Positions 16,911 to 26,246 are shown, numbered from the stretch's first letter. The stretch: 64,000 bases of DNA from Butyricimonas paravirosa (GCF_032878955.1 NZ_CP043839.1:4588001-4652000); one strand, 5' to 3'. The notes: a model not told the origin generated them from the letters alone. Numbers and translations: made by a program.

Positions 16911-19214
16911 ATGAGGAAAATTTACGAGGTAGCAAAAGCCGAATTGCAGACATTATTTTATTCACCAATAGCTTGGCTTATTATCATTGTTTTTATATTT
17001 CAAGTGAGTTTATTATTTACCTCTGCCTTGGAGTTACGTGTGACGCAGATGTTGTTGGGGTATCGTACACCAATGTTGACGCAAGCCATATTTGCCAATC
17101 CGTCGGGAGGGCTTTTATTCGAGGTACAGAATTATCTTTATCTGTATATTCCTTTATTAACGATGGGATTGATGAGTCGAGAGTTGAGTAGTGGATCAAT
17201 AAACTTACTTTACTCGTCCCCGATCACCAATACGCAGATTATTTTAGGGAAATACCTGTCTATGGTGGTGTATGCTTCTTTATTGATTTGTATTATCGGT
17301 ATATACGTGGGATTTGGTTGTTGTGTGATTGAGAATGTGGAATGGCGTTGGTTGTTAACTGCTTTACTGGGATTGTACTTGTTGATATGTACTTATGCGG
17401 CGATAGGCTTGTTCATGTCAAGCTTGACTTCTTATCAAGTTGTTGCAGCAATTGGAACTCTGGTGATCCTTACGGCGTTGAATTATGTAAAGGTGATGTG
17501 GCAAGATATTGAATTTGTCAGAGATATAACTTATTGGTTTTCTATATCCGGTCGTTCTGTTTCGTTTTTATACGGTTTTATCGGGAGTGAAGATTTGATT
17601 TACTTCTTGATTGTAATTCTGTTATTTCTTTCTTTAACGATAGTTCGTCTGCAAGCCTGTCGACAAAAAGCTCGATGGATTCATTCTATGAGTAAATATT
17701 TGTTGATTTTTTCAATTACGATTATTTTAGGATACATTACGTCTCGTCCGGTAATGAAATGTTACTATGATGCCACGACGACTAAAGCTAATACATTAAC
17801 GCCTAATAGTCAGGATGTAATTGCAAAAATGGAAGGTGGTTTGACGATTACAACTTATGTAAATTTGTTTGATGAGACGAATCATCCCATAGCATTCCCG
17901 CGTTTTGTGAATAATGATATGGCTCGTTTTAGTCATTACTTACGTTTCAAGCCGGAAATTAAACTTAAGTATGTATATTATTATGATTCAATATACAGTC
18001 CGAGTTTGGAATATCGGTTTCCCAATATGTCGATGCAACAGCGTGCAGAGCGGCTTATGGAGCTTCATAAAGTAAATTCCAGACTCTTTTTAAAGCCGGG
18101 TGAAGTTGATAAATTGGTGGATCTTTCTAGCGAGGGGAAAACCTTCGTACGAGAATTGGTTCGAGATAACGGTGAGAGAACGTTTCTTAGAATTTATAAT
18201 GATTTCGAAAAATTACCATCAGAGGCTGAAATAACTGCAGCATTTAAGCGGATTACGATGAGATTACCGATTGTCGGTTTCTTGTCGGGGCACGGGGAAC
18301 GATCAATCAAAGAGGATGATAACCGAAGTTATTCTGCCTTTGTTAATTATAAAACATTTCGTCCGGCCTTAATAAATCAAGGTTTTGATGTTGCAGAAGT
18401 AATTTTGGATAAACCTATACCTGATGATATTAAAATATTAGTGATTGCAGATCCTCAACAGGAGTTGACCGAGAACGAACGTCGTAATTTGGATCAGTAT
18501 ATTGAGCGTGGAGATAATTTGGTAATTGCGACAGAGCCTAAGAGACGTGATGTTGCAAACTCTCTCATTGAGCGTTTTGGAGTGAAATTTGTCCCAGGGA
18601 TTTTGGCAAATTCTGGAGAGTATTCTAATTTAACACAATCTCGTCCTACGGCAGATATTAAAAATATTGATAATTTGTATCAATTAGCGGGATTACGTTA
18701 TTTTGGTTCGGTCATTTCAATGCCTGATGCGGTTGGGTTAGAGTATACGCTTGATAAAGGATTTAACGTTACAGAAATTCTTGCTACCGATACGCTTGCT
18801 TGGAATGAGTTACAAACTACTGATTTTATGAATGAGGACCAAAGAGCTACACTTGATAATGGTAGTGGTGAGATTCAAAAGAAATATGTGACAGGTTTGG
18901 CTTTGACCCGAAAAATGGGAGAAAAAGAACAAAAGATAACAATATTGGGTGATGCAGATTGTATTGCAAATGGAGAATTAAGTACTAGTCGAAGAGGGGT
19001 GCGTGCTTCAAATTTTACCCTTATTCAAAGTTTGTTTTTTTGGTTATCGGACGGGGAAGTTCCTATTGATGTGCGTAGACCTGCATTTACAGATAATAAT
19101 TTGCTTGTGGAGGAAGGTGACATGGGACTAATAACTATGTCATTTCAATGGCTTTTCCCTTGTCTGATACTAATTTTAGCTATGGTTATTTGGTTGAGAA
19201 GGAGAGGACGTTAA
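16911..19214 (+). CDS. ABC-2 permease fused to GldG-type auxiliary domain
   Basis: A 767-residue membrane protein. The first 245 residues hold about six transmembrane helices of the ABC-2/GldF type (starting AELQTLFYSPIAWLIIIVF). A further helix at about 262-278 (YLLIFSITIILGYIT) leads into a large extracytoplasmic domain of the GldG/ABC_transp_aux kind (about 285-700). That domain contains LPIVGFLSGHGE, a glutamine-amidotransferase-like fold segment ILVIADPQQELTENE, and LGDADCIAN. A C-terminal helix (about 742-760) and RRRGR tail end the protein. In gliding Flavobacteriia GldF and GldG are separate proteins; here they form one chain. The ATPase is encoded directly upstream. It ends locus 1. 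Confidence 0.9.
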   Translation: MRKIYEVAKAELQTLFYSPIAWLIIIVFIFQVSLLFTSALELRVTQMLLGYRTPMLTQAIFANPSGGLLFEVQNYLYLYIPLLTMGLMSRELSSGSINLLYSSPITNTQIILGKYLSMVVYASLLICIIGIYVGFGCCVIENVEWRWLLTALLGLYLLICTYAAIGLFMSSLTSYQVVAAIGTLVILTALNYVKVMWQDIEFVRDITYWFSISGRSVSFLYGFIGSEDLIYFLIVILLFLSLTIVRLQACRQKARWIHSMSKYLLIFSITIILGYITSRPVMKCYYDATTTKANTLTPNSQDVIAKMEGGLTITTYVNLFDETNHPIAFPRFVNNDMARFSHYLRFKPEIKLKYVYYYDSIYSPSLEYRFPNMSMQQRAERLMELHKVNSRLFLKPGEVDKLVDLSSEGKTFVRELVRDNGERTFLRIYNDFEKLPSEAEITAAFKRITMRLPIVGFLSGHGERSIKEDDNRSYSAFVNYKTFRPALINQGFDVAEVILDKPIPDDIKILVIADPQQELTENERRNLDQYIERGDNLVIATEPKRRDVANSLIERFGVKFVPGILANSGEYSNLTQSRPTADIKNIDNLYQLAGLRYFGSVISMPDAVGLEYTLDKGFNVTEILATDTLAWNELQTTDFMNEDQRATLDNGSGEIQKKYVTGLALTRKMGEKEQKITILGDADCIANGELSTSRRGVRASNFTLIQSLFFWLSDGEVPIDVRRPAFTDNNLLVEEGDMGLITMSFQWLFPCLILILAMVIWLRRRGR

Positions 19215-19277
19215 ATAATTTGAGTATATCCGTGTCGTGATGACGAGTCGGTAAATGCAATTTGTATCAAGAAGTAT

Positions 19278-19329
19278 TCCTGGGGTGATTAAAATGTTGG
19301 AAAAAATTTACCAACCAATCTCCCCAGGA
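19278..19329. terminator. Long dyad after locus 1
   Basis: The 13-base arms 19278-19290 (TCCTGGGGTGATT) and 19317-19329 pair at 12 of 13 positions. An inner GTTGG/CCAAC stem sits between them. No T tract follows, so it is either a non-canonical terminator, a 3' mRNA-stabilising hairpin, or a protein-binding site. It lies in the 287-base gap before the second sigma gene, which otherwise shows nothing coding. Confidence 0.5.
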
Positions 19330-19462
19330 TATGTTTATTGAATGCTAGAGTATATTAGGGTGTAAAAGTTATTAGACCGGAAATTTATCTAAAGGGCAAG
19401 GAGCTAGTAACGAGGAAAGTTGAAATTGAAATAATATCAATATTTATATGAGTATATAACAA

Positions 19463-19494
19463 TTTGGGGATAACAGAATAAATCTTTATTTTTG
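19463..19494 (+). promoter_or_regulatory. Housekeeping-type promoter of the locus-2 sigma gene
   Basis: TTTG (19463-19466), 20 bases, TATTTTTG (19487-19494). The sigma-gene ATG is at 19502, 7 bases past the -7 box, again predicting an almost leaderless message. Confidence 0.65.
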
Positions 19495-19501
19495 TAGCAC
19501 T

Positions 19502-20041
19502 ATGAGTGCTATTATTCAGACCAATAAAGACTTTGAAGTATTCTTTCGGGAGAATTTTCCATCCGTGTACGCTTTCATGAAACGCTACACGGGGGATGAT
19601 GAATTAGCGGCAGATTTAGCACAAGAGACTTTTATCCGGGTTTATGAACGGCGGGATGAGATTGTTTCTGTTGATTACGGGAAAGCTTTTTTATACACGG
19701 TTGCGCGTCATTTGTACTGGAATCATTGTAAGCATCAACGGGTGAAGGAAAATTATTTTGCGCAATTGGATGAGGGCAACGTGGATGATTACGATTTCTT
19801 GCAGGAGGTTACCCGGCAGGAGACCATGCGAATGTTATATGTTGCTATTGACCAGTTGCCACCACAGACTCGTAACGTGATCCTTTTGAATTTGGAAGGG
19901 AAAACGAACCCTGAGGTTGCGGAAGAATTAGGTATTTCCGTGAACACGGTGAAGTGTTTGAAAAAGTCTGCTTACGAGACATTAAGGGGGACCCTATCCC
20001 AAAATTACTTTGTGATTTTGATATTCCTGTTAGGGGAGTAA
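19502..20041 (+). CDS. ECF RNA polymerase sigma factor (FecI type), locus 2
   Basis: A 179-residue sigma factor. Region 2 is about 12-50 (RENFPSVYAFMKRY and AADLAQETFIRVYE). Region 4 is about 112-160 (LPPQTRNVILLNLEGKTNPEVAEELGISVNTVK, with a clear helix-turn-helix). The short hydrophobic C-terminus (FVILIFLLGE) resembles that of the locus-1 factor. It precedes its FecR partner by 97 bases. Sequence similarity to the locus-1 factor is limited to the conserved regions, so the two probably have different promoter specificity or anti-sigma partners, though a shared upstream motif hints at overlap. Confidence 0.95.
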   Translation: MSAIIQTNKDFEVFFRENFPSVYAFMKRYTGDDELAADLAQETFIRVYERRDEIVSVDYGKAFLYTVARHLYWNHCKHQRVKENYFAQLDEGNVDDYDFLQEVTRQETMRMLYVAIDQLPPQTRNVILLNLEGKTNPEVAEELGISVNTVKCLKKSAYETLRGTLSQNYFVILIFLLGE

Positions 20042-20086
20042 ATGTTAAATCTTTTCTTTTTTTGAATTTTTTTTCTAGTTTGACCT

Positions 20087-20114
20087 ACCCACTTTTCATT
20101 TGAAGTAATCTCTA
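20087..20114 (+). promoter_or_regulatory. Candidate ECF promoter before fecR (ACCC-N18-TCTCTA)
   Basis: ACCC (20087-20090), 18 bases, TCTCTA (20109-20114), 24 bases before the fecR ATG. It mirrors the arrangement before the locus-1 fecR. Confidence 0.35.
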
Positions 20115-20138
20115 TGATAAAATTACAAATGTAAAAGT

Positions 20139-21305
20139 ATGGATTTACTAAAAAAACGTTTGGATATTGCCCGGCTTATTGCCGAAGAGTTGATCGGAAC
20201 GATTGATGACAAGGATCGGGTCGTGTTGGCCCGTTGGTTGGATGAGGACGAACGACACCGGGGGGAATATGCGAATATTTTAGAATCATTAAAGACTGGG
20301 AACGAGGCTTGGAAGGATCAGGAGCGGGGGAGGCAGTTAATGGAATCCCGATGGGGGACAGTGAAATCTCATACGGTTCGGAAGACTGACCGGTGGATTA
20401 CGTGGAGTAAGTATGTGGCGGTTATCGTGTTATTCGTGAGCATTGGAATTTTTTGGCTTGTAAATGAAGAAAAGCAGGAGGTGGAGAATGGTACTGTTGC
20501 CCAAATTGAACATGGTAGCATGAAAGCGCAGCTTGTACTTGCTAATGGAAAAAAGGTGGATTTGAGGCCAGAAATAAGCTTACAATTAGAAGAGGAGGGG
20601 GGAACCCGAATTTTGACATCAGATAATAGGGTAAAGTATTCGGGGAAGGATTCTTTAGCCGGACAATCGACAGAAGTAAAGTATAATACGTTGATCGTGC
20701 CGCGAGGAGGTGAATTTTCGTTGGAATTGGCAGATGGAACTCGGGTGTGGTTGAATGCGGAGTCGAGGTTGCGTTATCCGGTGGCTTTCACGGGTAAGGA
20801 GAGAAAAGTTGAGATGGAGGGAGAGGTTTATTTTGAAGTGGCAAAGAATAAGGAAAAACCTTTTATTGTAACCGTGAATGGGGTTGATATTCGGGTCTTG
20901 GGAACAAGTTTTAATGTTTCGGCTTATCAAGAAGAGGTGGTGGCCACGTTGGTCGAAGGAAAGGTGCAGTTGAAAAAAGGTAATGAACAGGTTATTTTAT
21001 CGCCTAACCAGCAAGCAATATGGTCTGATGACGAGTTTAGAGTGAAACAGGTAGATGCCCGTAATTATGTGTTATGGAAAGAGGGGATTTTTTATTTTGA
21101 AGATGTTGATTTGGAGACAATTCTGGATGATATGGCCCGCTGGTATAACGTGAATGTTTTTTATATGAACCCAGCGTTGAAAGAGATGAAATTCTCTGTC
21201 GAGATTAGACGTTATGGGGATATAAACGAGATCCTGAGAAGAATAGAACAAACTAAACGTGTAAAATTTGAAATAAAAGATAGAACTATAAACGTGTATG
21301 AATAA
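20139..21305 (+). CDS. FecR-family anti-sigma factor with DUF4974, locus 2
   Basis: A 388-residue inner-membrane anti-sigma protein. The cytoplasmic helical part is 1-89, the transmembrane helix about 90-108 (SKYVAVIVLFVSIGIFWLV). The periplasmic FecR domain (about 185-295) contains LIVPRGGEFSLELADGTRVWLNAESRL and GEVYFEVAKNKEKPF. The C-terminal DUF4974 (about 315-388) contains FYFEDVDLETILDDMARWYNV. It has the same architecture as the locus-1 protein. It should hold its sigma factor until the STN domain of the adjacent SusC signals substrate. A hairpin starts 5 bases after its stop codon. Confidence 0.95.
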   Translation: MDLLKKRLDIARLIAEELIGTIDDKDRVVLARWLDEDERHRGEYANILESLKTGNEAWKDQERGRQLMESRWGTVKSHTVRKTDRWITWSKYVAVIVLFVSIGIFWLVNEEKQEVENGTVAQIEHGSMKAQLVLANGKKVDLRPEISLQLEEEGGTRILTSDNRVKYSGKDSLAGQSTEVKYNTLIVPRGGEFSLELADGTRVWLNAESRLRYPVAFTGKERKVEMEGEVYFEVAKNKEKPFIVTVNGVDIRVLGTSFNVSAYQEEVVATLVEGKVQLKKGNEQVILSPNQQAIWSDDEFRVKQVDARNYVLWKEGIFYFEDVDLETILDDMARWYNVNVFYMNPALKEMKFSVEIRRYGDINEILRRIEQTKRVKFEIKDRTINVYE

Positions 21306-21310
21306 AAAAA

Positions 21311-21338
21311 GACAGACAGCACCCCCATGCTATCTGTC
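21311..21338 (+). promoter_or_regulatory. Hairpin between fecR and susC, locus 2
   Basis: The 11-base arms 21311-21321 (GACAGACAGCA) and 21328-21338 (TGCTATCTGTC) pair at 10 of 11 positions around a six-base C-rich loop. No T tract follows. It probably acts in mRNA processing or partial attenuation between regulator and transporter genes. Confidence 0.55.
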
Positions 21339-21385
21339 CGAATACATTCAATATTTAATTCAATGTAAAACTCAAGAACAAAGTT

Positions 21386-24300
21386 ATGAAAAAAAAATGT
21401 AATTCTGGTGGTCTTATGAAAATAAGGCTGCGAAAAACATTGTTGGTTATGAAATTTTTGTGCTTTTTTTTCTTGTTGTCTGTTTCGGTATCAGCAGCAA
21501 GTTATTCACAGAATGCAAGGTTTACTCTGGCATTGGAAAATGTTGCGTTGACGGATGTTTTTTCGACTATCCGGAAAAGTAGTGAGTTCACGTTTATCTA
21601 TAATATGGATGACGTGAGGAATATCCGGGTAAAATCAATAAACGTACATGAGGCTACTATCCAAGAGATTCTGGATGAAGTCCTTCGAAACACGGGGTTC
21701 GTTTACCAGATTGAAGATCATGTGATCGTGATTCAACCCCAGGAGGTGAAAGAAGAAAAGAAATCCGTGCGATTAAAAGGGTGGGTTCGTGATAAGAAAA
21801 AAGAACCGCTACCAGGGGTGACGGTAAGAATGGTGGGGGTGAGCTTGGGAACGGCAACCAATGCTCAAGGATGGTTTGCGATAGATTTACCTGTGACGAA
21901 AGGGGAGGTGGAGTTTTCTTTCGTGGGATATAAAAAACAGAAAATTGCTTTTACGGAAAAAACAGATACGCTGCAGATCGTGATGGAGGAGGATTTCCAA
22001 CAGGTGGAAGAGGTGGTTGTGACAGGTATTTTCAATAAACCGAAAGAGAGTTTTACAGGGGCTGTTGTGGCGGTAACCAAAGATGATATTAAGGCAAACT
22101 ATTCTCGTAATGTCCTTCAGACATTAGCTAATATTGATCCAAGTTTACGGATTGTGCAGAATAATAAAATGGGATCGGATCCGAATACATTACCAGAGAT
22201 TCGTTTGCGTGGTGTTTCAACGATGTTGACAGCAGAGGAATTGAAATCACAAGAAAGTGGACGTCCGGATTACAATCGTCCTTTATTTATCATGGATGGT
22301 TTTGAGGTTGATCTGGAACGTGTCATGGATATGAATGAGAATGAAATTGAGAATATTACGATTTTAAAAGATGCCAGCGCAACATCAATGTATGGGTCCA
22401 GAGGTGCTAATGGCGTGATCGTGATTACAACGAATCGTTATACAGCTGGGAATTTGAGGATTATGTACCAAGGACGTGTAAATGTTCAAATTCCATCTCT
22501 TGGTACTTATGATAATTTGATGTCAGCCTCAGAGAAATTTGAATTAGAGAAAGAGTATGGTCTTTGGGAGAGCGATTTATATAAAGAATTATATGATGAA
22601 ATAGAAACTAATATCGCTAATGGGTTGAATTATAATTGGCTAAAGGTTCCGACTCGTACAGGGGTTGGGCAAAATCATATATTACAAGTTAGTGGAGGAC
22701 AGGAATCATGGAATTATTCTTTGGATTTGAATTATCAATCGACTCGTGGAGCTATGAAAGATTCTGAGCGTAATAATTTCAATGGTACCATGAGCTTGGG
22801 ATACCGTAAGGATAAATGGAATATTTGGCAATCTTTGTCGATAGGGGTAAATAGTAATCAAGATTCTCCTTATGGACAATTTTCGAATTATGTGAATATG
22901 AACCGTTACTGGAAACCATATGATGAAGATGGGGAGCCTGTTGAATATTATTATCATCCTAATGGAGGATTTAACTATCCTATTGATAATCCGTTATATG
23001 ACAAGAGTGTTGGTGTCTGGGCAAAAACAAAATATTATAGTACTCGTAGTAACACTCGATTAAAATATAATTTTACAGAAAGATTTTACACGGAGGTATC
23101 TTTCGGTATCTCTCGGAAAGAAACGAAGGGGGATTCCTATTATCCGCCGAGTCACAAAAATTTTAATACCGTGACAGAATTAGAGCAGAAAGGTTCTTTT
23201 ACGAGAGGTGAACGTGAAAATATAGAGTGGCAAGTGCGTGGTACGTTGTATTATACAAACACGTTTAAAGATAAACATATGTTCTCTACGGGATTTAGTA
23301 CAGAATTATCGGAGTCAACAGAAGATAATGCTAATTGGACGGCCCGTGGCTTTATGGCTGATAATATTGATCATCCGGGGATGTCCTTGGCCTATCCCGA
23401 AAATGGTCATGTTTTTGGTGATAAGAGCGTGACTCGTCGGGCAAGTTTTTCCTATATCGCAAACTACTATTATGATCAACGTTATTTCGTGGATGGATCT
23501 ATTACTTATAATGGTGCATCTTCTTTTGGCGAAAATAGTCGATTTTCTCCTTATTATTCTATTGGTGGTGGTTGGTTGATGAATAATGAATCTTTCATTC
23601 AGAACAATCTTCCATTTATCAATGAATTGCGTTTACGTTATTCCTTTGGTGTTGTGGGAAATTCATCTTTAGCTCCTCAAGATTATATGGAGGTTTTTAA
23701 TCGTAATTCGCAAGATCTTTATTTGGGAGGACTTTGTTGGACATTGAATGGTTTTGCTAATCCGAACCTAAAACAACAAAACACAATACAACATAATGTT
23801 GGTGTTGATTTAGGTTTATTTAATGATCGGATATCCATTCAATTTAACTACTATAATTTCTTGACAAATAATACATTGACGGATATGAATTTACCCATTT
23901 CTCATGGGTTCAATGCCGTGAGAGGTAATATTGGGAAAATTCGGAATGAAGGATTTGAATGGTATTTGAACTTCGTTTTGTTGAATAGTGAGGCAAAAGG
24001 GATTAGATGGAATCTGAATGCTAACATTACTCGTCTTAGAAATACGATTGTAGAACTCTCCGAAGGATTTAAAGAAGCGATAAAAGGTCAGTTTAGGGAG
24101 ATGGGTACTGCTACAGATGCGATTAAATATCAGGAGGGTAAATCTATGGATGCTATTTATGGATTACGTTCCGTGGGTATTGACCCGACTTCCGGACAAC
24201 GTGTTTTTTTGAAGGCAGATGGGGTAACGACAACATTGGAACAAAATCCTGATGATTTGGTTTATTTGGGTGATAGCCAGCCGAAAGTGAATAGTACATT

Positions 24301-24745
24301 TAATACTTCTTTTACATGGAAGGGGTTGAGTGTAATTGTTGGATTCGGAGTGAAATGGGGCGGAAAACAAATAAATTATACTGAATTGAATAGGGGTGAA
24401 AATGTTAGTTTGTCTTCGAATCTTGATCGACGGCTTTTAAAATATGGATGGAGACATATCGGGGATCAGGCTCGTTATAAAAATCAATGGGGAACGACTT
24501 CACGTGATATTGCAACGAGGGTTTGTAGTGATTTTGTTCATAAAGATAATGTTTTTAGTTGTAATAATGTAAATATTCATTACTCGTTCCCGAAGGAATG
24601 GTTGAAAAAAGTTATTGGTTTGGAAAGTTTAGCCATTTCGGCTGATTTATCAGATATTTTCTATTTTTCAACCATTGAAAGAGAAAGAGGAACATCTTAT
24701 CCTTTCTCCATAAATCCTAATTTTTCCATTTCTTGTACATTCTAA
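21386..24745 (+). CDS. SusC/RagA-family TonB-dependent receptor with STN signalling domain, locus 2
   Basis: A 1119-residue transducing outer-membrane receptor. A short basic leader precedes the signal peptide (about 20-45, FLCFFFLLSVSVSAASYSQ). Then follow STN (about 48-118, LENVALTDVFSTIRKSSEFTFIYN), the carboxypeptidase-regulatory-like domain (about 128-205), the plug (about 210-350, EEVVVTGIFNKP and ASATSMYGSRGANGVIVITT) and a barrel ending in NFSISCTF. The Cys just before the final Phe is unusual for a barrel end. A second Met (21417) is a possible start. SusD follows 11 bases later. The substrate is unknown. Confidence 0.95.
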   Translation: MKKKCNSGGLMKIRLRKTLLVMKFLCFFFLLSVSVSAASYSQNARFTLALENVALTDVFSTIRKSSEFTFIYNMDDVRNIRVKSINVHEATIQEILDEVLRNTGFVYQIEDHVIVIQPQEVKEEKKSVRLKGWVRDKKKEPLPGVTVRMVGVSLGTATNAQGWFAIDLPVTKGEVEFSFVGYKKQKIAFTEKTDTLQIVMEEDFQQVEEVVVTGIFNKPKESFTGAVVAVTKDDIKANYSRNVLQTLANIDPSLRIVQNNKMGSDPNTLPEIRLRGVSTMLTAEELKSQESGRPDYNRPLFIMDGFEVDLERVMDMNENEIENITILKDASATSMYGSRGANGVIVITTNRYTAGNLRIMYQGRVNVQIPSLGTYDNLMSASEKFELEKEYGLWESDLYKELYDEIETNIANGLNYNWLKVPTRTGVGQNHILQVSGGQESWNYSLDLNYQSTRGAMKDSERNNFNGTMSLGYRKDKWNIWQSLSIGVNSNQDSPYGQFSNYVNMNRYWKPYDEDGEPVEYYYHPNGGFNYPIDNPLYDKSVGVWAKTKYYSTRSNTRLKYNFTERFYTEVSFGISRKETKGDSYYPPSHKNFNTVTELEQKGSFTRGERENIEWQVRGTLYYTNTFKDKHMFSTGFSTELSESTEDNANWTARGFMADNIDHPGMSLAYPENGHVFGDKSVTRRASFSYIANYYYDQRYFVDGSITYNGASSFGENSRFSPYYSIGGGWLMNNESFIQNNLPFINELRLRYSFGVVGNSSLAPQDYMEVFNRNSQDLYLGGLCWTLNGFANPNLKQQNTIQHNVGVDLGLFNDRISIQFNYYNFLTNNTLTDMNLPISHGFNAVRGNIGKIRNEGFEWYLNFVLLNSEAKGIRWNLNANITRLRNTIVELSEGFKEAIKGQFREMGTATDAIKYQEGKSMDAIYGLRSVGIDPTSGQRVFLKADGVTTTLEQNPDDLVYLGDSQPKVNSTFNTSFTWKGLSVIVGFGVKWGGKQINYTELNRGENVSLSSNLDRRLLKYGWRHIGDQARYKNQWGTTSRDIATRVCSDFVHKDNVFSCNNVNIHYSFPKEWLKKVIGLESLAISADLSDIFYFSTIERERGTSYPFSINPNFSISCTF

Positions 24746-24756
24746 GTTTTCGTGAT

Positions 24757-26232
24757 ATGAAGAAAAAAATATATATATTAGGTTTAAGCGTGCTACTGGC
24801 ATGTAGTGCTTGTGAAGATTGGCTGACGATCCAACCGGAAACGACAGTTGCTGCAGAAACATTGTTTAAAACAGACGTGGGGATAACGCAAGGTCTAAAT
24901 GGAGCTTATTATACGGCAATGTCAATCTATGCACCTATCAGTTATTTCGGAGGATCTTCGTTTGTTGAGTATATGGCAAATACTTATTATTGCGATCCGG
25001 AAATGAAAGGTGATGATTACTATTTTTCAATTCATACTTATGAACAATCGGATAGCCAGAATAATGTTAATGAATGGTGTTTTACCGGACTCTACAAGGT
25101 AATCGCCAATTTGAATTCAATGCTTAGCGAGATGGCTAAAAATGTAGAAAAGTTGACTCCGAACATATACAAGATTTGTCGAGGAGAGGCATACGCTTTG
25201 CGGGCATGTTGCCATTTGGATATATTACGACTCTATGGACCGGTTCCATCTGCGGCAGATGCATCAAAAACATACGTACCTTACGTGCGGGTGAATGATG
25301 TGGAGGACTATACGTATCATACATTCAATCAATTTATGGATTATGTTCAAATGGATTTAGACAGTGCGGAGATGTTTTTGCAGACGGTTGAGCCCGTATT
25401 GACACAGACATTTGAAGCAACAAATTCGACATCGAATATATGGCCCTATAGAAAAAGTCGTTGTAATTACTACGCTGTATTAGCATTACAAGCTAGGGCT
25501 GCTTTGTGGAGAGGGGATAAAGAGAAGGCTTTACGTTATGCGAAATTAGTGAAAGAAGCCAAAAATGAAGATGGAACTTCAAAAGTTCGGTTGACAACTC
25601 CTAATGATAATATGAGTGATTATACGGTGACGGATAAAACTCATTATTCAGAGCATCTGTTTGGAATAAAGAACGAGACGTATGATGTAAATTCCTTTTC
25701 AGATCCTTTTTCTAGAAAGGTATGTTACAATAAAGAGGATTTTATAATAAATTTATACGGAGAAGATTATAAAAATGATTTGCGGTATAAGAATTGGTGG
25801 AATATCAGTGGAAAGTGGGAATGGGTTGGTGATTGGCAAACCGGACATTCCGTTTGGGTGACAGATGGAAAGTATTATATAACTAAATATAATGACTTTA
25901 CAACCAATAATACATCAGCTCCGCATAATTTCCCGATTATTCGTTTGCCGGAAATGTATTTCATTATAATGGAGTGTGGGACATTAACAGAGGCTAATGC
26001 CGCTTATGAAGAATATTGCAATGCCCGAGGGATTACTTATAAGCCATTGACTGAAGATGATCGTCAAGAACGGGTGATATTGGAAAGTATTCGGGAATAT
26101 GTTGCTGAAGGACAAAATTTTTTCACATATAAACGTAATAATGTGAAAAATATGTATGGGGCTATCACCACTAGCTCAGAGGATCAATATATCATGCCAT
26201 TGCCTGAAGCCGAATATGCAGATGTTAAATAA
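24757..26232 (+). CDS. RagB/SusD-family outer membrane lipoprotein, locus 2
   Basis: A 491-residue surface lipoprotein. The ATG at 24757 gives a clean signal peptide ending in CSAC (lipidated Cys near residue 19), followed by EDWLTIQPET, the usual SusD start of the mature protein. An upstream TTG at 24733 lies inside susC and is rejected. TPR-type helices (RGEAYALRACCHLDILRLYG) and a RagB-like tail (YVAEGQNFFTYKRNN) are present. It pairs with the SusC encoded 11 bases upstream; the DUF4843 gene follows after 14 bases, so the three are surely co-transcribed. Confidence 0.95.
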   Translation: MKKKIYILGLSVLLACSACEDWLTIQPETTVAAETLFKTDVGITQGLNGAYYTAMSIYAPISYFGGSSFVEYMANTYYCDPEMKGDDYYFSIHTYEQSDSQNNVNEWCFTGLYKVIANLNSMLSEMAKNVEKLTPNIYKICRGEAYALRACCHLDILRLYGPVPSAADASKTYVPYVRVNDVEDYTYHTFNQFMDYVQMDLDSAEMFLQTVEPVLTQTFEATNSTSNIWPYRKSRCNYYAVLALQARAALWRGDKEKALRYAKLVKEAKNEDGTSKVRLTTPNDNMSDYTVTDKTHYSEHLFGIKNETYDVNSFSDPFSRKVCYNKEDFIINLYGEDYKNDLRYKNWWNISGKWEWVGDWQTGHSVWVTDGKYYITKYNDFTTNNTSAPHNFPIIRLPEMYFIIMECGTLTEANAAYEEYCNARGITYKPLTEDDRQERVILESIREYVAEGQNFFTYKRNNVKNMYGAITTSSEDQYIMPLPEAEYADVK

Positions 26233-26246
26233 TAAAGTGTAAGAGT

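Noticed and set aside
16898..17191. 97-codon plus-strand frame overlapping the permease start
   Set aside because: It overlaps the strongly supported ABC-2/GldG frame in another phase and ends inside it; no membrane or domain pattern.
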